From an uncultured Dyadobacter sp. (GTDB lineage Bacteria; Bacteroidota; Bacteroidia; Cytophagales; Spirosomataceae), in NCBI RefSeq assembly GCF_946482605.1, contig NZ_CAMLSE010000004.1, positions 124,001 to 188,000 of the forward strand: a DNA stretch of 64,000 nucleotides, read 5' to 3'. Each line of letters starts with the position of its first letter. Positions within the stretch are counted from its first letter, which is position 1. Below are positions 34,245-43,841 of the stretch, piece after piece. The notes beneath the pieces are model-generated. The model was not told the origin of the DNA and ran no database searches. It saw only the letters and a list, made by a program, of their open reading frames with translations. The translations under genes were made by a program, and so were the position numbers.

Positions 34245-34385
34245 GCAACGCCGCATTTGCCACGTTGTTACATCGCTGACGCGATTATCTGGCATCAGTC
34301 AATGTCTTGCGGCGTGGATTCCAAGGGAAATAGGAAGAGAAACGCGCTCCGATAATGTCGTCAGGCATGTAACAACAAAACAACC
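34245..34385. repeat. Dispersed repeat B3 between moxR and the DUF58 gene
   Basis: Contains GTTGTTACATCGCTGACGCGAT and, about 100 bp on, GTCGTCAGGCATGTAACAAC, the outward complement of the same core; abbreviated cores GTTGTTACAT and ATGTAACAAC. The layout agrees with B1 and B2 but is diverged. No gene is supported in 34236-34418. Confidence 0.55.
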
Positions 34386-34418
34386 GGTAATTCGGAACGG
34401 ACAAACTAATATCCTGAG

Positions 34419-35312
34419 ATGCAAAAAACAACCGGCCTGCTGGCGTCCAGCCTCATTAAGCTCAAAAACCTGCAACTGACCGGCAAGCTGGTCAGTGAGG
34501 AGCTGATGCTGGGCATCCATTCCAGTACACGGTCGGGAATCGGCATCGAATTTGAACAATATCGGCACTATGAGCCGGGAGACGATCCCAAACGCATTGA
34601 CTGGAAGCTTTTCGCAAGGACCGACAAACACCTCGTTCGTGAGTCATCGACGGAAAGTGACCGGCAGATCCGGTTTGTGCTCGACTTGTCAGGTTCTATG
34701 AACTATGCGGAAAATGGCGTCAGCAGGCTGCAATACGCGCAAATATTGTTGGCTTCACTGGCCTATTTGTGCTACATTCAAAATGACCAGATGAGTTTGT
34801 ACGGCCTGAAAGACGGACGGGTGGAGACGATTAGCGGCACGGGTTCGGCTTCGTCGGCCAAACAGGCATTTCAGAAGATATTGGTAGGCTTGGAAAAGAC
34901 CTCTGCGGCAGGACCGTGGAAAGGCTCCTCGTTGCAAAAGGCCGAACTTCAGTCTAAAAAGAAGGAGCAGCTCATATTGGTGAGCGATTTGCTGCAGGTC
35001 GGGGATGAATGGCTTTCCTGGATCCGTTCGCTGGCCGGGCCCTATCGCGAAATCGTAATCTTCCAGGTTCTCGGCGACCGGGAGATGGATTTTGACCTGA
35101 AAGGTTTTTACCGTTTCAAAGATCTTGAAAGTGACGGCGAGATCGAGTTGGATGCCGATGCTGTCGCGGCGCAATACCGCACCTCCATGCAGGCCCACCT
35201 GGCCGATCTGAAAACGGCATTGCAAATTCCTCACGTGCGCCTTGTACGGGTACGTATGAGCGAGCCGATCGGCATGGTGCTGAAATCATTTTTAACCAGG
35301 AGAAAAGGATAA
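34419..35312 (+). CDS. DUF58 (VWA-like) protein
   Basis: A 297-residue cytoplasmic protein with the DUF58 core GIGIEFEQYRHYEPGDDPKRIDWKLFARTDKHLVRE and a VWA-like metal-site motif DLSGSM in RFVLDLSGSMNYAE. DUF58 proteins work with MoxR ATPases and are thought to bind a divalent metal through the DxSxS loop and hold a partner protein. It is encoded 183 bp after moxR, with its stop codon overlapping the start codon of the next gene by one base, so translation of the next gene is coupled. Its target in this cluster is unknown. Confidence 0.9.
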   Translation: MQKTTGLLASSLIKLKNLQLTGKLVSEELMLGIHSSTRSGIGIEFEQYRHYEPGDDPKRIDWKLFARTDKHLVRESSTESDRQIRFVLDLSGSMNYAENGVSRLQYAQILLASLAYLCYIQNDQMSLYGLKDGRVETISGTGSASSAKQAFQKILVGLEKTSAAGPWKGSSLQKAELQSKKKEQLILVSDLLQVGDEWLSWIRSLAGPYREIVIFQVLGDREMDFDLKGFYRFKDLESDGEIELDADAVAAQYRTSMQAHLADLKTALQIPHVRLVRVRMSEPIGMVLKSFLTRRKG

Positions 35313-36436
35313 TGACGTTCTTGCAGCCATTTATGCTTTGGGGAATGCTGGCAGTGGCGATGCCTGTCCTGATCCATTTCTGGTATCAGAAAAGGGGAAA
35401 GACCATCGAATGGGCCGCGATGCGGTGGCTGGGGGAGCAAACCACGCTCCAACACCGCGGTCTGCGCCTCAATGAGATTTGGCTGATGCTGTTGCGCTGC
35501 TTGCTGGTTGCATTAATAGTGCTGACATTGAGCAAGCCCGTGATCGGATGGTTAAAAGGAGAAGCGCAGCCAGAAGTGGTCCATTTGATCGAACCCGACC
35601 GCCTGGTAATCGAAACCTACCGCTTTGAACTGGAAACGGCACTAAAAAAGGGAGAAAAAGCTTACTGGGCGGGCATTCCACCCGAACCGGTGCGTACGTT
35701 GAACGAGTTGCCTTCCAGCGGCCGTGGACTTGCGCATTTGCAGCAGTCTATCAATGCATTAGCAGCCGATAAGGAAAGGATTTTTAAGTTGTATTTTAAA
35801 AATGACTTGTCGCCGGAAAGCTTCCCGAGGGTATATGTTCCGGGTGACTACCAGCTCTTTCCCGTGGCGGATTCAATCCATAACAAGCCTTTTGATCTAA
35901 GTAAAACGTTATCGGCAGCCAGGAGGCCTATCCGTATTTTGCTCGACTACCGGGACGCCGACGAACAGAAAACAGTAACGGCCGCGCTGAATGCGCTCAC
36001 CGAAGTTTACGGATTTAGTTTTGAGCTGGAAAGGGAAAAAAAACCTAAAAAGCACTATGACTTCGAATTTACGAACCAGCCGGTGGCTAAGCCGACGCCG
36101 GAGACGATGTACGTGATTTCCGGTAACATCCCCCATTGGGACGCTGCACCGAATGTGATCCAGCTGCGCGACAGCCTGCGGATAACCGGTTCGGAACTGG
36201 CAGAAAGCGGCAGGTTACCCGAATGGCTCGGCGATTTGATGGTAAGCCGGTTGAAGTTAAAAGCCGATGGCAGGTTTTGGAGCAAAGACCAGCTTCACGC
36301 ATTATTTATAAAAGTGTCCGCGACGAATGCCCACAGCGAAGCAACGCTGCGGCCGTGGCTGTTGCTCTTTCTGGTTTGTTTGATCATCGTGGAGCGCTGG
36401 CTGGCGCTTCGGAAACCGGCGGGAAACCATGGCTGA
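35312..36436 (+). CDS. BatA-N-domain membrane protein
   Basis: A 374-residue membrane protein. The first 60 residues are the BatA N-terminal two-helix domain: PFMLWGMLAVAMPVLIHFWYQKRGKTIEWAAMRWL and EIWLMLLRCLLVALIVLTLSKPV. A soluble region of about 260 residues follows, with no clear VWA motif, and a third TM helix near the C terminus (LRPWLLLFLVCLIIVERWLALR). BatA-type proteins are the membrane partners of MoxR/DUF58 modules and usually face the periplasm with the central domain. It overlaps the DUF58 gene by one base and the next gene by eight bases. Confidence 0.82.
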   Translation: MTFLQPFMLWGMLAVAMPVLIHFWYQKRGKTIEWAAMRWLGEQTTLQHRGLRLNEIWLMLLRCLLVALIVLTLSKPVIGWLKGEAQPEVVHLIEPDRLVIETYRFELETALKKGEKAYWAGIPPEPVRTLNELPSSGRGLAHLQQSINALAADKERIFKLYFKNDLSPESFPRVYVPGDYQLFPVADSIHNKPFDLSKTLSAARRPIRILLDYRDADEQKTVTAALNALTEVYGFSFELEREKKPKKHYDFEFTNQPVAKPTPETMYVISGNIPHWDAAPNVIQLRDSLRITGSELAESGRLPEWLGDLMVSRLKLKADGRFWSKDQLHALFIKVSATNAHSEATLRPWLLLFLVCLIIVERWLALRKPAGNHG

Positions 36437-38645
36437 TTTAAGGAAGCTCGTTAAATCGGTGACCACGCATATGCAATGGCTGGCGGTGTTGAAGTTTTGT
36501 TTACTGGGCGTGTCGTTCCGCCTCGTGACCAGTGCTTTCCTGGGTAACCGTGTATGGTTAATAGAGTTAGTAGGGACGGTCGGTTGGGTGATAGGCCTCT
36601 TGGTCACCAAGGTTTTTACCGATAGGAAAGGTTTCGCTATCTCGGTTATCCACCAGCATAATCCCGACGCGGAGTACAGCCTTGACCTCCTCGATAGGCA
36701 GGATTTGAATGTAGTGGAGCAAATGCAGCTCGAACGGATCGCCGCCAAAGAAATTTCTTTCCCGCGCCGCGAGGTGTACCGTGGCCTTTGGGCGTATCTC
36801 GGCATTCTGTTGCTGGCGACAGCAATCAACCATGGATGGTGGGTTTTAAATGGCAAAAGCAAGAGGCCCGAAAGTAGCCGTTCGGAACAAGCCATTTTGC
36901 CAAAAACTGAACGGGAAGTCGCTCCCCGGTATCATTCGGCTCATGTGAAAGTGATGCCGCCAACTTATACGGGACTGGCAGGGAGAGGGTCGGGAGATCT
37001 GAATATCAGTGCGATAGTGGGATCTGGCATTGAATGGGCCGTGCGGTTTAGCGATCCTGCGGGACTGTCGGTTTACATGATCAACAGCCGGGGCGAGAAA
37101 GTCCGCCTTCACGAATCCAACGGTGCATTTGTCCATAAGGATCACATTTCCGGCTCCGGTTTATATTCCATTAAGAGTTATTGGAAAGATTCGCTGATCT
37201 ATCAGTCTGATTTTTACAAACTGGAAGCCCTGCCGGATCTTGCGCCGCGCATCGAACCAGCCTCGAAAGAGCTCTACCGCTATCACCGCCTGAAAGACCC
37301 AAAAAGTATCACTGTTTCCGCCAGAATATCGGACGATTTCAAGGTCAGGCAGGCTTTCATCGTGGCTACCGTGGCACGTGGTTCGGGTGAAAATGTCAAG
37401 TTTAGGGAAATACGGATGCCTGTTGGGCCGACCGGTTTCCAGGAAGCGAAAATTCAAAAAACCATCGACCTCAATGCCCTGAACTTCACGCCCGGCGACG
37501 AGCTTTATTACTATTGGGCAGCAGCAGATAATCGCGAACCGGAACCGAATTTTAGTAAATCGGATACCTATTTCATTGTATATAAGGATACTGCAAAAAT
37601 CGAGGAGGCTGAGCTGGCGACTATGGCCGTGAACATCATGCCCGAGTACTTCCGGAGCCAGCGGCAGATCATCATCGATACCGAAAGGCTGATCAGTCAG
37701 CGGAAAAAGCGCAAACCGAAAGACTTCAATGCAACTTCCAATGAAATCGGCTTTGACCAGAAGTTGCTGCGGCTGCGGTACGGTCAATACCTGGGGGAGG
37801 AGTTTGAAACCAGTATCGGCGGGGCTGAAAATCCGGCGGGGCCAGGTGACAACGGAAACATCATCGACGCATTTACGCATCATTCCGACGGCACGGGCGA
37901 AGGCGCGGAAGCGCGCTCAGGAGAGCCTGCGCATGCAGACGAGCACGGACACTCACATACGCACGCCCAGGAGCCCGCCGGGGAAAAAGACCCGCTGGCG
38001 GCGCTCATGGAGCAGTACACCCATGCCCATGACGATGCCGAAACGAATACTTTTTACGAGCAATCTACCCGGAGCCTTCTGAAAATGGCATTGGAGCAAA
38101 TGTGGCAATCGGAACTGCATTTGAGGACCTATGAGCCGGAAAAGGCGCTGCCGTTTGAACATAAGGCATTGGAATACCTCAAAACGGCGCAGCAAAAGGC
38201 ACGCACTTACGTCAAAAAGAGCGGCTACGACCCGCCGCCGATCAAAGAGAAGGAAAAACGTTTGACGGGAGAGCTCAAAGAACTGTCGGGCCGGTGGGAT
38301 TCGGAAAGACAATATGATCACCTAAGCATGGATCGGCTGGCTGGTTCGCTGTTGGGTTTGCTGGAAAAAGAAAAGGTGGTCGGCGAGGATTCTGGCAGGA
38401 TGAAAGCATTGGCTCTTGAGCTGGGGCAAAGGATGGCGGACAGCGGGCCGTTCAATGGCGGGTTGCAGAACTGGGATACCATTGCCGCATTGCAGAAGGT
38501 CGCCAGCGGGAGGTCGTTGACGGCCCCACAAATGGCTGCCTTGAAACGAGATCTGTACAAGCAAACGAATGCGGATATACGCGAAAGACCATCCTGGTCG
38601 GGCAATAAGAAGTTGGAGGCAGCATTCTGGAAAGCATTGAAATAA
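36429..38645 (+). CDS. Large two-TM protein with long periplasmic region and His-rich linker
   Basis: A 738-residue protein with two TM pairs or helices near the N terminus (LAVLKFCLLGVSFRLVTSAFLG, WLIELVGTVGWVIGLLV and GLWAYLGILLLATAINHGWW) and a long soluble part. The soluble part resembles DUF4175-type proteins: an Ig-like MPPTYTGLAGRGSGDLNISAIVGSGIEWAVRFSD segment, then helical Glu/Lys-rich regions. A His-rich linker (HADEHGHSHTHAQ, about residues 501-513) may bind a metal. Such large proteins are the fourth common member of MoxR-DUF58-BatA operons in Bacteroidota. It overlaps the upstream gene by eight bases. Function is unknown. Confidence 0.72.
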   Translation: MADLRKLVKSVTTHMQWLAVLKFCLLGVSFRLVTSAFLGNRVWLIELVGTVGWVIGLLVTKVFTDRKGFAISVIHQHNPDAEYSLDLLDRQDLNVVEQMQLERIAAKEISFPRREVYRGLWAYLGILLLATAINHGWWVLNGKSKRPESSRSEQAILPKTEREVAPRYHSAHVKVMPPTYTGLAGRGSGDLNISAIVGSGIEWAVRFSDPAGLSVYMINSRGEKVRLHESNGAFVHKDHISGSGLYSIKSYWKDSLIYQSDFYKLEALPDLAPRIEPASKELYRYHRLKDPKSITVSARISDDFKVRQAFIVATVARGSGENVKFREIRMPVGPTGFQEAKIQKTIDLNALNFTPGDELYYYWAAADNREPEPNFSKSDTYFIVYKDTAKIEEAELATMAVNIMPEYFRSQRQIIIDTERLISQRKKRKPKDFNATSNEIGFDQKLLRLRYGQYLGEEFETSIGGAENPAGPGDNGNIIDAFTHHSDGTGEGAEARSGEPAHADEHGHSHTHAQEPAGEKDPLAALMEQYTHAHDDAETNTFYEQSTRSLLKMALEQMWQSELHLRTYEPEKALPFEHKALEYLKTAQQKARTYVKKSGYDPPPIKEKEKRLTGELKELSGRWDSERQYDHLSMDRLAGSLLGLLEKEKVVGEDSGRMKALALELGQRMADSGPFNGGLQNWDTIAALQKVASGRSLTAPQMAALKRDLYKQTNADIRERPSWSGNKKLEAAFWKALK

Positions 38646-38672
38646 CGGAAACATATTTTTTAAATCAATAAA

Positions 38673-40307
38673 ATGCCCCGAAGCGATTTCAACTGGACTG
38701 AACCTTTCAATTTGTTGCTGGTCGCGCTGGTGATAGTCCTGCTGGTGGTGCAATGCGGATTGTTGTATGCGCGGCACCGGTATTCCGGCCGGTTTGGCTT
38801 GCGCCTGGCTTTAAATGTACTGTTGGGATTGAGCATCATGGCTTGGATTGTTGATCCTTATCTGATTACAATGCGTTCCGGCGGGACGGGATTACTCCTC
38901 GCTGCGGACGTTCCGGCAAGTATGGCGCGTCACCTGAAAGACAGCCTTTCAGAGGCCACTGTTCTTTCGGCAGGTGAAATCGAAGCAACTGGTTTGGATA
39001 CATTGGTAATGCTGGGTAATGCATTTGATCAAAATGTTTTCGCCGCAATCCGGCAGACCACTCCGGTACCTTATCTGCAATGGATACCCTATTTCGAACA
39101 GGATCAGGTGCAGGCGCTAAATTGGAAAGGCACCTTGCGGAAAGGAGAATTGCAACGCATTGATGGAGAAATCGGATCATCTCGGAAACAAATGCTGGAA
39201 GTACGTTACGGCGACCAGATACTGGACAGCACCGAGCTCGGCACGGGCGTTAACCGTTTCCGGCTGGCATTTCCGGCATTCAGCGAGGGGAGGACCGCCG
39301 TCACCCTGCATTTGAATGGACGGGTAATCGACACGCTCCGGTTTTTTACACGGCCGGAGGAAAAATTAACCATCAGATTTTTGCTGGAAAGTCCTGATTT
39401 TGAGACGCGCAACCTGGCTACCTGGCTGGGCAGGAACGGGCATTCGGTTCTGTACAGTGTGGAACTCAGCAGAAACGTAGAAAGCAGCCTGAATATCAAT
39501 CGAGCAAAAGACCCGGACCTGATCGTCACTACCCCGGCAAAAGCCGGCAATGCTATCATTAAGAAGGCGGTTTCGGATGGTAAAAGTGTACTGTTTCTGG
39601 GTTTGAGCGAACCGGGTCATGAGCTGAGAAATGTGAACCAGGCATTGGGGACGGGTTTTTTGGCAAGGAAGATCTCCAATGAGGAATCTGTGCCGTTGTC
39701 GCCGGGGCTGAATGCGTTACCCTTCCGTTTTCAGGTACAAAATTTCCAGTTGAAGGCGTCGCATTTCCCGGTTCTGGTAGAGAAAACGACCGGTAAGATC
39801 GCTGTCAGCCTTTTGAATGAAACGTTCCCGTTACAATTGTCCGGCGACAGCATTGCCTATGGGAAAGTTTGGAATGAGATACTGGCCTGGACCCGGCCGG
39901 CGTCGGGTCCGGTGATCGCATGGGACGCGCCTGTTTTTAAAGACCTGCCTGTCGCATTGCATTGGAATAATTTCAATGGCCTGCCGGCCTCAGTGCAAAT
40001 TGGAAGCGATACGATCGGCATGACGGTTTCGGCATTGAACGACCGATCGGCAACGGCCTACTTTCGGCCGCGGGCAAGCGGCTGGCTGCCCGTGCGTGAC
40101 TCGCTGCACACGGAGGTATTTGCAGAGGACAAGTCGTCGGTGATGCAAGCGGCGCAAATGCAGGATTTTGTCCGATCGTCCAATCGTTCAAACAATGCGA
40201 ATAGTGCAGATGGGCAGAAAACCCGGTCACAACGAATGCCGTCCTGGGGATGGTTTGCCTTGCTGATGGTATGCTTAACTGCCCTCTGGATCGAGCCTAA
40301 GTTGTAA
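38673..40307 (+). CDS. Membrane protein with central amidotransferase-like region, last gene of the Tld-MoxR cluster
   Basis: A 544-residue protein with two TM helices at the N terminus (NLLLVALVIVLLVVQCGLLYARH and ALNVLLGLSIMAWIVDPYL), a long exported middle part and a C-terminal TM helix (SWGWFALLMVCLTALWIEP). The middle part (FLLESPDFETRNLATWLGRNGHSV, LIVTTPAKAG, GKSVLFLGLSEPGHEL) looks like a class I amidotransferase-like Rossmann fold without catalytic Cys, known from membrane proteins of MoxR/BatA operons. It begins 27 bp after the previous gene and its stop codon touches that of the convergent TPR gene, so the cluster ends here. Confidence 0.75.
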   Translation: MPRSDFNWTEPFNLLLVALVIVLLVVQCGLLYARHRYSGRFGLRLALNVLLGLSIMAWIVDPYLITMRSGGTGLLLAADVPASMARHLKDSLSEATVLSAGEIEATGLDTLVMLGNAFDQNVFAAIRQTTPVPYLQWIPYFEQDQVQALNWKGTLRKGELQRIDGEIGSSRKQMLEVRYGDQILDSTELGTGVNRFRLAFPAFSEGRTAVTLHLNGRVIDTLRFFTRPEEKLTIRFLLESPDFETRNLATWLGRNGHSVLYSVELSRNVESSLNINRAKDPDLIVTTPAKAGNAIIKKAVSDGKSVLFLGLSEPGHELRNVNQALGTGFLARKISNEESVPLSPGLNALPFRFQVQNFQLKASHFPVLVEKTTGKIAVSLLNETFPLQLSGDSIAYGKVWNEILAWTRPASGPVIAWDAPVFKDLPVALHWNNFNGLPASVQIGSDTIGMTVSALNDRSATAYFRPRASGWLPVRDSLHTEVFAEDKSSVMQAAQMQDFVRSSNRSNNANSADGQKTRSQRMPSWGWFALLMVCLTALWIEPKL

Positions 40308-41123
40308 TCATCGTTTTTCGATGTCTTCCTGCGTTACCAGCCGGGGAAAGCGGGCAAAGCGGAGATTGGGTTCATTGAGTGCATAATCGTCCTGTAAGGC
40401 CTGGCGAGCTTTTTCGAAATAGAGATCCTGCCGTTTGTTACCGGTGATTTTCATCGTCATACCCATGTAGTAATTAGCGAAGGGATGCATTTCATAGAGC
40501 TGCAAGCATTCGTTCAGCCGCATTTCAGCCTGATTGAACTCATTCATCAGATAATATAGAATACCGAAATAAAATAACGTATTGAAATGAATGTCATTAT
40601 GCCCTTCCCCGCGTTTTTGCTGAGCAATGTCTTTGAGGAAGTATTTTTCCGCCTGCGGATAGTTACCCAGCTCCATGTGGCTCAACGCCAGGAAAAATGA
40701 GAAGGTATGGTCCATCGTGAACGCATTGGGTGTAAGTTGTTCGGCAGCTTCCAGGTCGGCAATGGCCTGCTTATGGTTTTTGGTGATCATGCAATGCAGG
40801 TAGCCGCGGTACGCCAGCCAACGCTTCGGGTTGATTTCCACGGCCTTGTCCATATAAGTAATGGCTTTTCCGAAATCTCCCTTCGCCATTTGCCGGAAAC
40901 CTTTTTCCTGGTAAACTTCGGAGATATAAGGGCAAATGGCGAGCAGCGAATCGAAAGTCATGTCCCAGCGTGCGTCTTCCCACCCAAACCGCTGCGCCCG
41001 GCGCGCATATGCATGCACGAGACTGTCCTGCTTGTGCTGCGGGAGGCAATCTGTTACCCCGGTCTGTGCCAACGCACACCAGCCGGACAACAGAAACGGT
41101 AGCAACAGGACATTGCGGTTCAT
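40308..41123 (-). CDS. Exported TPR-repeat protein
   Basis: A 271-residue protein with a Sec signal peptide (MNRNVLLLPFLLSGWCALAQ) and several tetratricopeptide repeats: GFRQMAKGDFGKAITYMDKAVEINPKRWLAYRGY, HKQAIADLEAAEQLTPNAF, YPQAEKYFLKDIAQQ, FNQAEMRLNECLQLYEMHPFANYYMG. It is presumably a periplasmic scaffold. It lies 35 bp downstream of the FtsX-like permease on the same strand, so it could be co-transcribed with PadR and the permeases, but the function is not readable. Confidence 0.8.
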   Translation of the reverse strand: MNRNVLLLPFLLSGWCALAQTGVTDCLPQHKQDSLVHAYARRAQRFGWEDARWDMTFDSLLAICPYISEVYQEKGFRQMAKGDFGKAITYMDKAVEINPKRWLAYRGYLHCMITKNHKQAIADLEAAEQLTPNAFTMDHTFSFFLALSHMELGNYPQAEKYFLKDIAQQKRGEGHNDIHFNTLFYFGILYYLMNEFNQAEMRLNECLQLYEMHPFANYYMGMTMKITGNKRQDLYFEKARQALQDDYALNEPNLRFARFPRLVTQEDIEKR

Positions 41124-41158
41124 AGCGCGGTTTTTTTTGTTTTTGAATATACTATTGG

Positions 41159-43780
41159 TTATTCCAATTTCAATGACCTGGTCGGATTTGTCAATGCGGC
41201 TCTGAGAGACTGGAAACTAATGGTCGCCAGGGTGATGATGATCATCAATGCCGCAGTACCCGCAAAAATGCCCAGGCCGATGGAAGCGTGGTAAGCAAAG
41301 CCCTGAAGCCACTGGTGCATCAGCCACCACGAAATGGGAAATGCCACCAAAATGGCCGCAAAGATGAGCGCAAGAAATTCCCTGGACAGCATTGCGACCA
41401 CGCTCGCTGTGCTGGCTCCCAATACTTTACGTACACCGATCTCTTTCCTGCGCCGCTCCGCCGTAAATGCAGCCAGCCCGAACAGTCCGAGACAGGAGAT
41501 GATGATGGCCAGCGCGGCGAAATACCGGGCAAGTTCACCCATCAGTTTTTCGGAAGCATACTGAACCTGGTAATCATGGTCAAGAAATTGATAATCAAAC
41601 GAATAGCCGGGGTTGAAAGCACGGTAAAAATCCTGCATCCGGGCGATCGTCTCCGTCTGTTTCCCTACGGCGATTTTCACCACGACCAGCATCGTTTCCG
41701 CGGGCGACAAATAGAGAATGAACGGCTTGATTTTTTCATGCAATGAATTGAAATGAAAGTCCCTGGCGACTCCTACTATGCGCTGCTCCCTGCCGCCGAT
41801 CGTAATCATTTTGCCCACCGGATCTTTCATTTCCATAGCTTTGGCTGCCGATTCGTTGATGACAATGCTGTTGGCGTCGGAACCGTAGGAACGCGAAAAG
41901 CTGCGTCCGGTCGCCATTGCGATACCCATTGTTTCGATCAGGTCGTAGTTAACGGGCATCCGGTAGAAACGGACCTGATCGTCGGCATTTTTACCTTCCC
42001 AGCGTACTCCGCCGCCGGTTCCGGGCAGGAAGGCCGGGAGAATGATCTTTTGCTGGATGCTCGACGCGTTCAAGATGCCTGGCATCGATTTCAGTTGCGA
42101 CAGGAAGGTCTCCATTTTTTCGGCAGATTTACCTTCCGTTTCAAAATAGATCACATTGTCCTTGTCGTACCCGGGGTTCCTGTTCTGTACATAGCCGATC
42201 TGCCGGTAAACCACCAGCACAGCGATGATAAACGCGACGGAAACGCTGAACTGGAACACTACCAGTCCTTTCCGGACCCACAATTCACCGATTGAACTAA
42301 GCAGTTTCCCTTTTAAAGTAAATGCCGGATTGAACCGCGAAAGGTACAATGCCGGATAGCTGCCCGCCAGCAGGCCGGTCAGCATGGTGATCACCAGCAA
42401 CGTGGCGAGCAGGGGCCATTCCAAATGCAGGGCGAGGTGCTTACCGGTGAGCAGGTTGAACCTGGGTAACGCCAGAAAGACAATGATTACCGCCAGCAAG
42501 ACCGTCACGAAACTCATCAGCAACGATTCGCCCAGAAACTGGTAAATCAACGTAAGCCTCCCGGCACCCAGCGCTTTTTTGACCCCAACCTCTTTGACTC
42601 GCACCGAAGCCTTCGCTGTGGACAGGTTCATGAAATTAATGCAGGCAATGAGCAGGATAAAAACCGCAATGGCGCTGAAAAGCTTCACATATTCGATCCT
42701 GCCGCCTGCCTGGACACCGTTTTCATATTTACCGTAGAGGTAGCCGTCCGAGTATTTTCTGACAAACAGCGTCGAATTTTTGTCTTTGAAGCGCTTTTTG
42801 GCAAAATCAGAAAGTTTTTCTTCAAACAAATGCAGATCGGCACCGGGCCTGAGCACCACAAAGTTGTGGAAAGGGCCGCTGGCCGTATTGGGCATACCGC
42901 TTTGCGGCAGTATGTCGTTCCAGGCGCTCAGCGGAATCAGAAAGTCGGATTGCTCGGAAGAATTGCGGGGCATGTCGGCGAAGACGCCGCTCACCTGACA
43001 TTTGCGTGAAAATGCCTGCCATTTCCATTCGAGCGTCTGGTTCATGGCGTTTTCGGGCGAGCCAAAAAGCCGGATCGCCAGTTGTTCGGAAATTGCCACC
43101 GAATTTTTATCGGTCAGTACCGAACGGGCATTACCCTGCAAGAGCGGGAAAGAGAATGCCTGAAAGTAATCGGAGCTGGCAAAGTTACCGGCCGCGCTGA
43201 TGGTGCGGTTGTTGTGCGTGAGGTTGAACTTCTGGAACCACGATTGCGGCGTGGTACTGACCGTCATTTCGACTTCGGGCATGTCCCTCAGCAAAAAGTC
43301 TTTCAGAATGCCTCCGGTGCCTTCCGAAGTGACCAGTCCATTGCCGCCTTTTTCGTGGATCATCACCTGGTAAAGGCGGTCGTCCTTTTCATGAAACTTA
43401 TCGAACCGAAGCTCGTCGGTTACCCAAAGGTAAATAAGCAGCGTACAGACCAGTCCGCTGGACAGGCCAACGACATTCAACAGGGTAAACTGCCGGTTTT
43501 TCATGAAATGGCGCCAGGCAGAGACAAAATGGTTTTGCAGCATATCGGTACTCAGGTTGGATACGGACGGATAGGGATTTTTGGTTTTCTTTAAAAAATA
43601 GGGTGTAAGATGCCGGATCGCCGCAACAGCGTATTTCCGGCGTGCATATGCAATGCCTTTTTCGTTTACTTGCCGATTAAAAACCTCTTCCAGGTTTCCC
43701 TGAATATCTTCCAGGAAACGCGGGTTAACGAACTGTTTGAGCAGATAATCTGCCCATCGGGGAGGATGGTGATCAGGCAT
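41159..43780 (-). CDS. FtsX-like ABC permease with N-terminal prefix domain (1)
   Basis: An 873-residue membrane protein. Residues 1-70 form the cytoplasmic permease prefix domain (PPRWADYLLKQFVNPRFLEDIQGNLEEVFNRQV). Then come a TM helix, a large MacB-type periplasmic domain, a block of three TM helices (LLIACINFMNLSTAKASVRVKEVGVKKALGA), a second periplasmic domain and a last three-TM FtsX block (ISCLGLFGLAAFTAERRRKEIGVRKVLGAS). It belongs to the family whose members are encoded with PadR regulators and often lack a neighbouring ATPase. It may act in mechanotransmission or in signalling to the envelope. The transported compound, if any, is unknown. Confidence 0.87.
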   Translation of the reverse strand: MPDHHPPRWADYLLKQFVNPRFLEDIQGNLEEVFNRQVNEKGIAYARRKYAVAAIRHLTPYFLKKTKNPYPSVSNLSTDMLQNHFVSAWRHFMKNRQFTLLNVVGLSSGLVCTLLIYLWVTDELRFDKFHEKDDRLYQVMIHEKGGNGLVTSEGTGGILKDFLLRDMPEVEMTVSTTPQSWFQKFNLTHNNRTISAAGNFASSDYFQAFSFPLLQGNARSVLTDKNSVAISEQLAIRLFGSPENAMNQTLEWKWQAFSRKCQVSGVFADMPRNSSEQSDFLIPLSAWNDILPQSGMPNTASGPFHNFVVLRPGADLHLFEEKLSDFAKKRFKDKNSTLFVRKYSDGYLYGKYENGVQAGGRIEYVKLFSAIAVFILLIACINFMNLSTAKASVRVKEVGVKKALGAGRLTLIYQFLGESLLMSFVTVLLAVIIVFLALPRFNLLTGKHLALHLEWPLLATLLVITMLTGLLAGSYPALYLSRFNPAFTLKGKLLSSIGELWVRKGLVVFQFSVSVAFIIAVLVVYRQIGYVQNRNPGYDKDNVIYFETEGKSAEKMETFLSQLKSMPGILNASSIQQKIILPAFLPGTGGGVRWEGKNADDQVRFYRMPVNYDLIETMGIAMATGRSFSRSYGSDANSIVINESAAKAMEMKDPVGKMITIGGREQRIVGVARDFHFNSLHEKIKPFILYLSPAETMLVVVKIAVGKQTETIARMQDFYRAFNPGYSFDYQFLDHDYQVQYASEKLMGELARYFAALAIIISCLGLFGLAAFTAERRRKEIGVRKVLGASTASVVAMLSREFLALIFAAILVAFPISWWLMHQWLQGFAYHASIGLGIFAGTAALMIIITLATISFQSLRAALTNPTRSLKLE

Positions 43781-43841
43781 GACTTTCAGGGTTTGAGAAT
43801 ATATTGCGACACTTCCTGCACTAATGCAGCGCGCCGGAGAA

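Noticed and set aside
33249..40307. The MoxR/DUF58 module as a known anti-phage system
   Set aside because: The genes lack nucleases or other effectors, and the DUF58-BatA-type membrane proteins indicate an envelope function; I saw no defence gene nearby.
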